Below, piece by piece: positions 35,409 through 42,854 of a stretch of DNA of 64,000 nt (position 1 is the first letter of the stretch; each line of letters begins with the position of its first letter). Origin of the DNA: Ferrovibrio xuzhouensis (GTDB lineage Bacteria > Pseudomonadota > Alphaproteobacteria > Ferrovibrionales > Ferrovibrionaceae); the NCBI RefSeq assembly GCF_042648965.1, contig NZ_JBHRYJ010000001.1:1240001-1304000 (forward strand). The letters run 5' to 3'. The notes beneath the pieces were generated by a model, which worked only from the letters and a program-made list of their open reading frames with translations, made no database searches and had not been told where the DNA came from. The position numbers and the translations under genes were made by a program.

Positions 35409-35957
35409 ATGGCAACGCCTCCGCATAAACCGACCGGTCCGGCCGGCACCCCGCCCCGCCCGCTGGCGGCCAAGGCGCCACCGCCGGACAGCGGCGACGA
35501 GGCCGCAGTCGAGCAGCTCGCAGCGAGCGAACTCGACGAGCTGACCCATGCCGAGTTCCGCCTGCTCTACGACGAGGCGGCGCGCAACATCCTGTTCGCC
35601 AAGCGCCAGCAATGGCACATGCTGGAATACTTCACCCTGCTGGCCCTGGCGCTGGTGGGCCTCGGCATCGCGATGCCGTTTGCCAGCGACGTCGCGCATT
35701 TCGTTGCCGGCTTCCTCAGCTTCGTCGCCTTGATCACACTGATCGTGCTGATGATGCTGCAGAACTGGCAGGGCAGCGAACACGCCAAGATTCTCTACAT
35801 CGTGCATGACTTCGCGAATTTCACGCGCAGCGCGCGGCGGCGCAAATCGCGCGTCACCAGCGACATCCACCGCTATTTCATGCTGGCGGCGATGATGATC
35901 TACGTCGTCATCCTCGACGTGGTGGTATTCCGGCTGTTCGCCGATCTCGGCAAATAG
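35409..35957 (+). CDS. Conserved-looking membrane protein, three helices
   Basis: A 182-residue protein I cannot name. A disordered Pro/Ala-rich N terminus (about 30 residues) leads to a helical segment ELTHAEFRLLYDEAARNILFAKRQQWHMLEYF, then membrane helices near residues 73-90, 97-117 and 155-175. A basic loop (RSARRRKSRVTSD) lies between the last two. It diverges from fliK. A TTAACCAT sequence, the single-box CtrA half-site form reported in this class, lies at 35382-35389, 20 bases before the ATG. Flagellar or cell-cycle regulation is therefore possible, but this is inference. Confidence 0.65.
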   Translation: MATPPHKPTGPAGTPPRPLAAKAPPPDSGDEAAVEQLAASELDELTHAEFRLLYDEAARNILFAKRQQWHMLEYFTLLALALVGLGIAMPFASDVAHFVAGFLSFVALITLIVLMMLQNWQGSEHAKILYIVHDFANFTRSARRRKSRVTSDIHRYFMLAAMMIYVVILDVVVFRLFADLGK

Positions 35958-35970
35958 GCCGCAGCCGCCA

Positions 35971-36753
35971 TCAGTTGAACAGGTAACTCTCCATCGACAG
36001 GCTGCCGAGCGCGAAGCTCGCATGCAGCCGTTCGGCGGCCACGCCCGGCGTCGCCGCCCCCAGCGCCACATAGAGCGGCAGCAGGTGTTCGTCGGTCGGA
36101 TGCGCCATCGCCGCATGCGGCGCCTGCGCGCGGTAATCGGCCAGCGCCGCATCGTCGCGGGCGACCAGGCGGTCATGCATCCAGTCCGAGAAATCCTGCG
36201 CCCAGGGCATCACTTTGCCGCCGCCGCGCCAGTCCAGCGCGCGCAGATTATGGGTCAGCGAGCCGGTGGCGAAGACCAGTACGCCGTCCTCGCGCAGGGC
36301 CCGCAGCGCGGCGCCGAGCCGCAGGTGATGCGCCGGATCGCGGCGCGACTGCACCGAGAGCTGCAGCACCGGAATGTCGGCCTGTGGGTAGACCAGCAGC
36401 AGCGGCGACCAGGCACCATGATCGAGGCCGCGCTGCGGATCGAGCGTGGCGTCGATGCCGGCCGCCGCCAGCGGATCGCGGATCGCGGCCGCCAGCGCCG
36501 GTTCACCCGGCGCCGGATAGCGCAGGCGATAGAGCTCAGGTGGAAAGCCGGAGAAATCATGGATGGTGTCGGGCTGCGCGGTGGCGCCGAGCACCGGCGC
36601 GGCGGTCTCCCAATGGGCGGAGACCGCGAGAATGGCGCGCGGTCGCGGCCAGGCTTCCGCGGCCGTCGTCAGAAACCGGTGCGCCGGCTGCTCGGGTTCG
36701 AGCGCCAGCATCGGTGAGCCATGGCTGATAAACAGGGCCGGCATCGCAGCCAT
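35971..36753 (-). CDS. ygiD: 4,5-DOPA extradiol dioxygenase family protein
   Basis: A 260-residue class III extradiol ring-cleavage enzyme. The metal and acid-base histidines appear in FISHGSP, VSAHWE, LDHGAWSPLLLVYP and TGSLTHNLR, the typical set of YgiD/DODA proteins. These open catechol rings such as DOPA at the 4,5 bond using a single metal. The start at 36753 has GGAG upstream; MPALF at 36744 is the alternative. The gene is a single unit beside a small unknown gene and does not cluster with the ferulate genes. Confidence 0.87.
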   Translation of the reverse strand: MAAMPALFISHGSPMLALEPEQPAHRFLTTAAEAWPRPRAILAVSAHWETAAPVLGATAQPDTIHDFSGFPPELYRLRYPAPGEPALAAAIRDPLAAAGIDATLDPQRGLDHGAWSPLLLVYPQADIPVLQLSVQSRRDPAHHLRLGAALRALREDGVLVFATGSLTHNLRALDWRGGGKVMPWAQDFSDWMHDRLVARDDAALADYRAQAPHAAMAHPTDEHLLPLYVALGAATPGVAAERLHASFALGSLSMESYLFN

Positions 36754-36849
36754 AGGGCAAGTCTCCGGACGGGACGGGAAGGCTGCAGCGTCTGGGGAGG
36801 CGTGCAGCGGAGACTTCACCTAGGACGCAGATGCCAGCCCTGCAAGACG

Positions 36850-37059
36850 TTACTCGGCGGCGGCGAGACGGACCTGGCCGGCAGTGCTGAGCGCGCGGAC
36901 GGTGCGCACCACATTGTCGACCAGCTTGCGCAGGCCGCTGTCGATGGCCTGCTGCCGCAGCGCGAAAGCCCGGCGCCGGTAATAGGTCAGCTCGGCGGCC
37001 GAAACATAACGGGTGTCCGAAAACAGGACGGGAAACTGAATCTGGGGCTGGGTGCTCAT
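36850..37059 (-). CDS. Small basic helical protein, unknown
   Basis: A 69-residue ORF I do not recognise. It has FSDTRYVSAAELTYYRRRAFALRQQAIDSGLRKLVDNVVRTVRAL, a basic amphipathic helix pair that resembles short DUF1127-like or RSP_7527-like proteins of this class. It is divergent from a LysR-type regulator, and the space between them carries two palindromes. Divergent placement makes it the most likely target of that regulator. No membrane segment is seen. Confidence 0.55.
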   Translation of the reverse strand: MSTQPQIQFPVLFSDTRYVSAAELTYYRRRAFALRQQAIDSGLRKLVDNVVRTVRALSTAGQVRLAAAE

Positions 37060-37104
37060 TTTGGCCTCATCTTTTCGTGTGCCTGAGGATGAAGCTAATG
37101 CATG

Positions 37105-37129
37105 TTTCTGGTTTCATTAATCCCAGAAA
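37105..37129 (+). promoter_or_regulatory. LysR-type operator (T-N11-A)
   Basis: TTTCTGG and CCAGAAA form an inverted repeat with an 11-base spacer, the classical T-N11-A arrangement for LysR regulators. It lies between the divergent 69-residue gene (start 37059) and the LysR gene (start 37171). Confidence 0.6.
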
Positions 37130-37142
37130 TAGGCATTATTTA

Positions 37143-37157
37143 GTGAATTCTATTCAC
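37143..37157 (+). promoter_or_regulatory. Second palindrome before the LysR gene
   Basis: GTGAATTCTATTCAC is a perfect 15-base palindrome (6-base arms, 3-base centre), ending 13 bases before the regulator ATG. Its place suggests an autoregulatory site close to the ribosome binding region. It is not homologous to the T-N11-A site. Confidence 0.5.
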
Positions 37158-37170
37158 AAGAAGCACCGCC

Positions 37171-38079
37171 ATGACCCGTTTCAGCGAGATGGAAACCTTT
37201 GTTCTGGTTGCAGAAACCGGCTCTTTCACGGATGCCGCGAAAGAGCTGCACCTGACCCCGTCGGCGGTCAGCAAGATGATCAGCCGGCTGGAGGACCGCC
37301 TCGGGGCCCGCCTGCTGCAGCGCACCACCCGGCGGGTCAGCATGACCGTCGAGGGCCGCACCTATTACGACCAGGCCCGCGGGATTCTCGCCGAACTGGA
37401 TGCCGTGGAGGCCAGCGTCGGCGGCGCCGAGGCCGAACCGCGCGGGCCGCTCAGGGTCACCCTCGCCCATGGCTTCGGCATGCAGCAGATCGTGCCCTTG
37501 CTGCCGGAATTCCTCGCCCGCTTCCCCAAGGTCGATGTGCAACTCACCTTCGCCGACCATGTGGTCGACCTGGTCGCCGAGGGTCATGACATCGGCATCC
37601 GCACCGGGCAATTGCATGACGAGGTCCTGATGGCACGGCGCCTGGGCAGCCATCGCCGCATCGTCTGCGCTGCACCGGCCTATATCGAACGCCACGGTGC
37701 GCCGAAAACGCCGGCCGACCTCATGCACCATAACTGCCTGCTGTTCGACGGCCCGGCCGGCCTGAACACCTGGCCGTTCCGCGTCGCCGATGGCCGCGTC
37801 GAGCGCATCACCGTGCATGGCAATTTCCAGACCAACAACGGCGACGCCATCCTGCGCCTGCTGCTGAACGGTGTCGGCCTGTGCTATGCCGCCGATTTCG
37901 CGGTGGGACGGATGCTGCGCGACGGCCGGCTGGTGCCGGTGCTGACCGATTATGCCGCCGATGTCAGCTGGCCGATCCATGCCGTCTATCCGGCGCGCAA
38001 GCATCTCGCCGCCAAGGTGCGCGTCTTCGTCGACTATCTCGTCGAGAAGTTCACGCCGCGCGCGCCCTGGGAAGTGTGA
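37171..38079 (+). CDS. LysR family transcriptional regulator
   Basis: A 302-residue regulator. The winged HTH is at residues 1-60 (FSEMETFVLVAETGSFTDAAKELHLTPSAVSKMISRLEDRLGARLL), followed by RTTRRVSMTVEGRTYY. The effector domain has the CrgA/DsdC-like pattern GPLRVTLAHGFGMQQIVPLLPEFLARFPKVDVQL and GHDIGIRTGQL, as in regulators linked to small aromatic or oxidative substrates. The ligand is unknown. Two palindromic operators precede it. The likely target is the divergent small gene and itself. Confidence 0.9.
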   Translation: MTRFSEMETFVLVAETGSFTDAAKELHLTPSAVSKMISRLEDRLGARLLQRTTRRVSMTVEGRTYYDQARGILAELDAVEASVGGAEAEPRGPLRVTLAHGFGMQQIVPLLPEFLARFPKVDVQLTFADHVVDLVAEGHDIGIRTGQLHDEVLMARRLGSHRRIVCAAPAYIERHGAPKTPADLMHHNCLLFDGPAGLNTWPFRVADGRVERITVHGNFQTNNGDAILRLLLNGVGLCYAADFAVGRMLRDGRLVPVLTDYAADVSWPIHAVYPARKHLAAKVRVFVDYLVEKFTPRAPWEV

Positions 38080-38099
38080 GAACATCAAAGAAAAGAGCC

Positions 38100-38185
38100 G
38101 TCACCCTCGGGCTTGACCCGAGGGTCCCATTTTTATGCTTGCGATGAAATGGGATGCCCGGGTCAAGCCCGGGCATGACGGTGAC
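38100..38185. repeat. Dispersed palindromic element, copy 3
   Basis: The stem CCCTCGGGCTTGACCCGAGGG (38104-38124) is followed by GATGCCCGGG/CCCGGGCATGACG (38154-38180). These are the same two stems found at 19411-19495, in the opposite order. The element lies between the converging LysR and threonine aldolase genes and may end both transcripts. Confidence 0.7.
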
Positions 38186-38191
38186 AAGAGT

Positions 38192-39229
38192 TTAAGCTGC
38201 CCCCACTTCTTCCGTCACGGCACGCAGGAAACCGGCGACATCGTCTTCGGTCTTGTTGAAAGCGCAGACGAAGCGATGCAGGCTGTTGTCCGGAGTCCAC
38301 GGATGGAAGCGGAAACCACGCGCGCGCAGCCGTTCGGCGATATCGGCCGGGATGGCGGCGAAGACCTCGTTGGCCTGCACCAGCCAGGCGACCGAAACGC
38401 CGTCGATGCGCTGCAGGCCTTCCGACAGCTGCTGTGCCCGCGCATTGGCCTGCCGCGCCAGCCGCAGCCACAGGCCATCCTGCAGCATGGCCAGCAGCTG
38501 TGCCGACAGGAAACGCATCTTCGAGAAGAGATGGCCGCCGCGCTTGCGGCGATAGAGGAAGCTGGCGGCCAGCTCGGGCTTGAAGAACACCACGGCTTCT
38601 GCGGCGAAAGCCCCGTTCTTGGTGGCGCCGAAGCTGAGCACATCGACGCCGGCCCGCCAGGTCAGCGCCGCCGGCGAGACATTCATGCCGGCCACCGCAT
38701 TGGCGAAACGCGCGCCATCCATATGCAGATGCATGCCGTTGGCGCGGCACAGATGGGCGAACTGCGCCACCTCGTCGGGCGAATAGACGGTGCCGGATTC
38801 GGTCGCCTGGGTCAGGCTGACGGCGGCCGGCTGCGGATGGTGCTGCACGCCGCTCCAGCCCTGGCCGAGCGCAGCTTCCAGCGCCGCCGGATCGATCTTG
38901 CCGCCGGCGCCCGGCAGGGTCACCAGCTTGGCGCCATCGGTGAAGAATTCCGGCGCGTTGCATTCGTCGACGACGATATGGCTGTCCTGATGCGCGAAGA
39001 CCGCACCGAAGCCGGGCGCCAGGCAGCCGAGCGCCAGCGCATTGGCCGCCGTGCCGGTGGCGACCGGGAACACCCGGCATTCGGTGTCGAACACCACCGA
39101 GAAGGCGGCATCGAGTTCGCGACTCCAGTCGTCATCGCCATAGGCCGAGGCGGTGCCGTCGTTGGCGGCGGCGAGCGCGGCGAGAATCTCCGGCGCGGCG
39201 CCGGCGACATTGTCGGAACGGAAATCCAT
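38192..39229 (-). CDS. ltaE: Low-specificity L-threonine aldolase
   Basis: A 345-residue PLP-dependent fold-type I enzyme that splits threonine or allo-threonine into glycine and acetaldehyde. The start MDFRSDNVAG is the typical N-terminal signature. Other motifs are FPVATGTAANALAL, HLHMDGARFANA (DGAR at 171-174) and the PLP lysine in FGATKNGA (Lys204). The length is normal. It converges on the LysR gene across a palindromic repeat. The stereo-preference cannot be read from sequence. Confidence 0.92.
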   Translation of the reverse strand: MDFRSDNVAGAAPEILAALAAANDGTASAYGDDDWSRELDAAFSVVFDTECRVFPVATGTAANALALGCLAPGFGAVFAHQDSHIVVDECNAPEFFTDGAKLVTLPGAGGKIDPAALEAALGQGWSGVQHHPQPAAVSLTQATESGTVYSPDEVAQFAHLCRANGMHLHMDGARFANAVAGMNVSPAALTWRAGVDVLSFGATKNGAFAAEAVVFFKPELAASFLYRRKRGGHLFSKMRFLSAQLLAMLQDGLWLRLARQANARAQQLSEGLQRIDGVSVAWLVQANEVFAAIPADIAERLRARGFRFHPWTPDNSLHRFVCAFNKTEDDVAGFLRAVTEEVGAA

Positions 39230-39254
39230 GGCGTTCAGTCCTGCTGGGGCGGTG

Positions 39255-39698
39255 TTACGAAGAGGCTGCGGCGGTTTCTACGGGCATCGGGTCGAAGCGG
39301 CCGTCCGGCAGTGGCCGGAAGGCCCGCGGCGGCCGGGCATGGCCGGCAGCATCGACTGCCGAGATCAGCCAGACAAGGCCCGGATCGTGGATCATCGCGG
39401 CGTCGGTGGCCGATGGCTCCGGCCGGCCGTTCGGATGGCTGTGCCAGTGCCCCACGATGCGTTCCGGCGCGTTGCCCTCGCGCAGGCTGCGCAGCAGGGC
39501 GATATGCGTGGCCGGATCGATCTCGAAACCGCGCGCCGGTTCAGCTGCGACATTGGCCGTTGCCACGATGCGCTGGATTTCCACCCGACCATTGCCGTGG
39601 TCGATGCCGACCAGCAGCGCGCAGGCTTCCTGCGGGAAGGCCGCCTCGGCAAGGCCGGCCAGAGCGGCCGACTGATCAGGGGTCAGCACCAGCATCAC
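39255..39698 (-). CDS. JAMM/Mov34 (M67) metallopeptidase
   Basis: A 147-residue JAB1/MPN-type zinc peptidase. The whole JAMM set is present: Glu24, then His86-Ser87-His88, seven residues, Ser96, two residues, Asp99 (GHWHSHPNGRPEPSATD). Bacterial members act on ubiquitin-like sulfur carriers or isopeptide bonds, often in cysteine or cofactor synthesis. No ThiS/MoaD or E1-like partner is adjacent here. It lies four bases after a small membrane protein gene, so they are likely co-transcribed. Confidence 0.85.
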   Translation of the reverse strand: MMLVLTPDQSAALAGLAEAAFPQEACALLVGIDHGNGRVEIQRIVATANVAAEPARGFEIDPATHIALLRSLREGNAPERIVGHWHSHPNGRPEPSATDAAMIHDPGLVWLISAVDAAGHARPPRAFRPLPDGRFDPMPVETAAASS

Positions 39699-39702
39699 CG
39701 GC

Positions 39703-40053
39703 TCAGCGCTCGACCTGCAGGGTCATGCTGCCGAGCGGCTTCAGGCTGTCACCATCGAGCGCATAGAGCCGTTCGGTGCCGTCGGCCAGCCGGACCCGCA
39801 CGATGATGCGGCTGCCCGAGCTGAGCACGTCGGTGACGCGGCTGTTCTTCGGCAGGGCCATCACCTGGTTTTCCACCGCCACGGCGCGCGCCGCCAGCGG
39901 CCCGGTGACCGGACCGGAGCGTTTCGGGCCGCCGGTCAGGATCAGCACCACCAGCAGAACCGCCAGCCCAAGGAAGATGATGCCCAGACCGATGACGACA
40001 GGCTTCAGCCACCGTATCTTCGGGTCCGCCGCCTCTGCCGCTCCGCTGGTCAT
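39703..40053 (-). CDS. Small single-pass membrane protein (DUF6476-like)
   Basis: A 116-residue protein with one hydrophobic helix (about residues 17-40, VVIGLGIIFLGLAVLLVVLILTG) and a C-terminal beta-rich periplasmic region ending RLYALDGDSLKPLGSMTLQV. This matches short alphaproteobacterial proteins annotated as DUF6476 that occur beside rluA-type genes. Function is unknown. It is divergent from the pseudouridine synthase gene, and the intervening 120 bases are mostly a tandem repeat. Confidence 0.6.
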   Translation of the reverse strand: MTSGAAEAADPKIRWLKPVVIGLGIIFLGLAVLLVVLILTGGPKRSGPVTGPLAARAVAVENQVMALPKNSRVTDVLSSGSRIIVRVRLADGTERLYALDGDSLKPLGSMTLQVER

Positions 40054-40089
40054 GCCGTTTCCCGATACTCCGTTCAGGTGATTTGTTCA

Positions 40090-40172
40090 GATGCCCGATA
40101 CTGTCCGATGCCCCGGCCCTTCTGATGCCCCGGCCCTTCTGATGCCAGGCCGTTCTGATGCCAAGCCGCTCT
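40090..40172 (+). repeat. Five-unit tandem repeat ending at a start codon
   Basis: The 16-17-base unit GATGCCCCGGCCCTTCT is repeated five times with variation: 40090-40106, 40107-40123, 40124-40140 (the last two identical), then two 16-base units at 40141-40156 and 40157-40172. The next base begins GATGG, whose ATG (40174) is the start of the RluA-family gene. Each unit thus carries an upstream ATG in a varying frame. No Shine-Dalgarno sequence is visible. Confidence 0.85.
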
Positions 40173-40173
40173 G

Positions 40174-41199
40174 ATGGCTGACACCGCCATTCATCTTCTC
40201 GCGCCGGTGCCGCCCGAGAGGGCCGGCGAGCGGCTCGACCGCTGGCTGGCCGAGGCCATGCCGGAGGCGGATGGTGCAGCCCCCGGCGTTGTGCCCCTGT
40301 CACGCTCGCGGCTCAAGGCGCTGGTGCTCGACGGCCATGTCCGGCTGGGCGGTCAGACGATAACCGACCCGTCGCGCAAGATCAAACCGGGCGAGGCCTA
40401 TACCGTGGCGCCACCGGAGGCGATCGCCGCCGAGCCGGAAGCACAGGATATTCCGCTCGACGTGGTCTTCGAGGATGCCCACCTGATCGTGGTCGACAAG
40501 CCGGCCGGCCTGGTGGTGCATCCGGCACCCGGCACCCCCGAACGCACGCTGGTCAACGCCCTGCTGCATCACTGCGGCGACAGCCTGTCGGGTATCGGCG
40601 GGGTGAAGCGGCCCGGCATCGTGCACCGCATCGACAAGGATACCTCGGGGCTGATCGTTGCCGCCAAGACCGATGCGGCGCATCAGGGCCTCGCCACCCT
40701 GTTCGCCACCCACGACATCGAACGCAGCTATCTGGCGCTGGTCTGGGGTCATCCGTCACCATTGCAGGGGCGCATCGAGGGCGCCATCGGCCGCGACCCC
40801 AAGGACCGCAAGCGCATGGCGGTGGTCAGCCGCAACGGCAAGCCGGCCGCCACCCTCTATGCCACCGAGAAAATGATCTTCGACGCCAAGGGCCAGCCGG
40901 TCTGCGCCCTGCTGCGCTGCGACCTCGAGACCGGCCGCACCCACCAGATCCGCGTCCATCTCACCGCCAAGGGCCACCCGCTGGTCGGCGATACGCTCTA
41001 CGGCCGCAGCCGCAGCCGGCGGCGTTTCGCGCTGGACGACGCCCTGGTGGCGACGCTGACCGGTTTCCCGCGCCAGGCCCTGCATGCGGCGACGCTGGGT
41101 TTCCGCCATCCGGTGACCGGCAAAGAGCTGCATTTCGAAAGCCCGCTGCCCGCCGACATGGCCGGGCTGATCGCTGCCCTGGACCCCAAAAACCGTTAG
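40174..41199 (+). CDS. rluD: RluA family 23S rRNA pseudouridine synthase
   Basis: A 341-residue enzyme. An S4 RNA-binding domain spans about residues 15-75 (AGERLDRWLAE, SRSRLKALVLDGHV), then the catalytic domain with DKPAGLVVHP, IVHRIDKDTSGL (Asp154 catalytic; HRI where most have HRL), and GRTHQIRVHL. RluC/RluD type is inferred from the S4 domain; the exact uridine targets are not readable. Its ATG lies directly after a tandem repeat. It is followed after ten bases by a PAS protein and then rpoH. Confidence 0.87.
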   Translation: MADTAIHLLAPVPPERAGERLDRWLAEAMPEADGAAPGVVPLSRSRLKALVLDGHVRLGGQTITDPSRKIKPGEAYTVAPPEAIAAEPEAQDIPLDVVFEDAHLIVVDKPAGLVVHPAPGTPERTLVNALLHHCGDSLSGIGGVKRPGIVHRIDKDTSGLIVAAKTDAAHQGLATLFATHDIERSYLALVWGHPSPLQGRIEGAIGRDPKDRKRMAVVSRNGKPAATLYATEKMIFDAKGQPVCALLRCDLETGRTHQIRVHLTAKGHPLVGDTLYGRSRSRRRFALDDALVATLTGFPRQALHAATLGFRHPVTGKELHFESPLPADMAGLIAALDPKNR

Positions 41200-41209
41200 T
41201 ATCCGGGGC

Positions 41210-41683
41210 ATGGAGATTCCCGCCCTGCCCGAGGGTATCGAGGATTCCCGGCTGCAGCGGCTGGCCGCCTACTGGGATTCCTGCCGCGCCGGCCGCGCCA
41301 TGCCGGCCCGGGCCGACATTGATCCGCTCGACATGGGCTATATCCTCGGCAACCTGGCCCTGGTCGAGGTGCGGCATGGCGGGCCACGGCTGCGGTTCCG
41401 CTTCCGGCTGTTCGGCGTCAACCTGGTCGAGGATGTCGGCTTCGATCCGACGGGACAGGATCTCGAGCAGTATCCGCGCAGGGAAATGGGAGAGATTCTA
41501 AGGATTTCCTATACCGAGGTGGCGGAGACCGGCCGGCCGTTCCGCCGCCGGCGCCACCGCCTGGTGATGGACGGCCGGCTGTTCGAGAATGAATCCCTGC
41601 TGCTGCCGCTCAGCGACGACGGCCGGCGGGTCGACATGCTGCTGGTGGCGGTGATCCTGCGGGAATGGCAGCCGGGAACCTGA
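41210..41683 (+). CDS. PAS domain protein (PAS_5/DUF1488-like family), copy A
   Basis: A 157-residue single-domain protein of the alphaproteobacterial PAS_5 family: RLAAYWDSCRAGRAMPARADIDPLDMGYILGNLALVEV, FRFRLFGVNLVEDVG, and a C-terminal ESLLLPLSDDGRRVDMLLVAV. It has no kinase or other output domain, so it may serve as a detached sensor. A paralogue lies at 63185-63682. It starts ten bases after the rluD-type gene; whether it acts on neighbouring rpoH is unknown. Confidence 0.8.
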   Translation: MEIPALPEGIEDSRLQRLAAYWDSCRAGRAMPARADIDPLDMGYILGNLALVEVRHGGPRLRFRFRLFGVNLVEDVGFDPTGQDLEQYPRREMGEILRISYTEVAETGRPFRRRRHRLVMDGRLFENESLLLPLSDDGRRVDMLLVAVILREWQPGT

Positions 41684-41694
41684 TCTGGATCAGG

Positions 41695-41780
41695 GCGGTT
41701 TACCGCTCGCCCGGGCAGTCTGGCATCTGCGGGACCGGCCGGCCCCGTGACGGGCCGCACAGGATGTTGCGGTTTACCGC
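41695..41780 (+). promoter_or_regulatory. Twin palindromes upstream of rpoH
   Basis: The 12-mer GCGGTTTACCGC (5-base arms) occurs twice, at 41695-41706 and 41769-41780, within the 216-base gap before rpoH. Two identical copies suggest a protein binding site pair or a DNA loop. No clear -10/-35 pair was seen between them. Confidence 0.45.
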
Positions 41781-41899
41781 CCCACTTCCGCCGCATTCCG
41801 CCGCTCCACTCATTGATAATGCAAGATAGCAACCCCACATTTCAAACCGAGCCCGGCGCCCGACCCAAAGCGGCGCCGGCCGGGGGAGTACGAAAATCC

Positions 41900-42802
41900 A
41901 TGGCCTCTGCCAGCCTGCCTGCCATTTCCGCCACCGAAGGTGGCCTGTCGCGTTACCTTTCCGAAATCCGCCGGTTTCCCATGCTGGAGCCGGAGGAGGA
42001 ATTCCTGCTGGCCAAGGCCTGGCGCGACCGCGGCGATATCGAGAGCGCGCACAAGCTGGTGACCAGCCATCTGCGTCTGGTGGCCAAGATCGCCATGGGC
42101 TATCGCGGCTATGGCCTGCCGGTCGGCGAGCTGATCTCGGAAGGCAATGTCGGCATGATGCAGGCGGTCAAACGCTTCGATCCCGACAAGGGGTTCCGGC
42201 TGTCGACCTATGCGATGTGGTGGATCCGCGCCTCGATCCAGGAATACATCCTGCGCTCATGGTCGCTGGTGAAGATCGGCACCACGGCCGCGCAGAAGAA
42301 ACTGTTCTTCAACCTGCGCCGCCTGCGCGGCCAGATGAAGGCGATCGATGGCGGCCAGCTGACGCCCGAGCAGGTCGAGAAGATCGCCACCCAGCTTTCG
42401 GTCTCGCAGGACGAAGTCATCACCATGGACCGCCGGCTGGCGGCGCCCGACCATTCGCTGAACGCACCGGTGCGCGGCGACGAGGAGGGCAGCAGCGAGT
42501 GGCAGGACTGGCTGGTCGACGAGACGCCGAACCAGGAAACCCGGCTGGCCGAGGGCGATGAGTTCGACAGCCGCCACAAGCTGCTGGAAGCGGCGATGGG
42601 CGGCCTGAACGAGCGCGAGCGTGACATCCTGGTGCAGCGCCGGCTGACCGAGAATCCGGCCACCCTGGAAGACCTGTCGTCGCGCTATGGCATCAGCCGC
42701 GAGCGCGTGCGCCAGATCGAGGTGCGGGCTTTCGAGAAACTGCAGAAATCGGTGCGTACCGCGGCGGCCGAACAGGGCATGTCGCCCACCGCCCTGCAGT
42801 AA
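41900..42802 (+). CDS. rpoH: Heat-shock sigma factor RpoH
   Basis: A 300-residue sigma-32. Region 2 reads LVTSHLRLVAKIAMGYRGYGLPVGELISEGNVGMMQAVKRFDPDKGFRLSTYAMWWIRASIQEYILRSWSLVK, followed by the RpoH box QKKLFFNLRR, and region 4 ISRERVRQIEVRAFEKL. The ATG at 41900 has GGGGGAG upstream; the ATG at 41819 has none. It controls chaperones and proteases after heat or membrane stress. A bidirectional terminator follows the stop. The second sigma-32 paralogue that many relatives carry is not in this window. Confidence 0.95.
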   Translation: MASASLPAISATEGGLSRYLSEIRRFPMLEPEEEFLLAKAWRDRGDIESAHKLVTSHLRLVAKIAMGYRGYGLPVGELISEGNVGMMQAVKRFDPDKGFRLSTYAMWWIRASIQEYILRSWSLVKIGTTAAQKKLFFNLRRLRGQMKAIDGGQLTPEQVEKIATQLSVSQDEVITMDRRLAAPDHSLNAPVRGDEEGSSEWQDWLVDETPNQETRLAEGDEFDSRHKLLEAAMGGLNERERDILVQRRLTENPATLEDLSSRYGISRERVRQIEVRAFEKLQKSVRTAAAEQGMSPTALQ

Positions 42803-42803
42803 A

Positions 42804-42825
42804 AAGGGCGCCAAAAGGCGCCCTT
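42804..42825. terminator. Bidirectional terminator after rpoH
   Basis: The hairpin GGGCGCC-AAAA-GGCGCCC, with AA/TT extensions on each side, begins two bases after the rpoH stop and precedes the converging GAF gene. The AAAAA on the left serves the minus strand; the plus strand has only TT, so it is stronger for the GAF transcript. Confidence 0.65.
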
Positions 42826-42854
42826 CAGTCAGTGCAGCTGCCGGCTCCCGCCGA

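Noticed and set aside
40090..40172. A CRISPR-like array
   Set aside because: Units are 16-17 bases directly abutting with no spacers; it is a simple tandem repeat.
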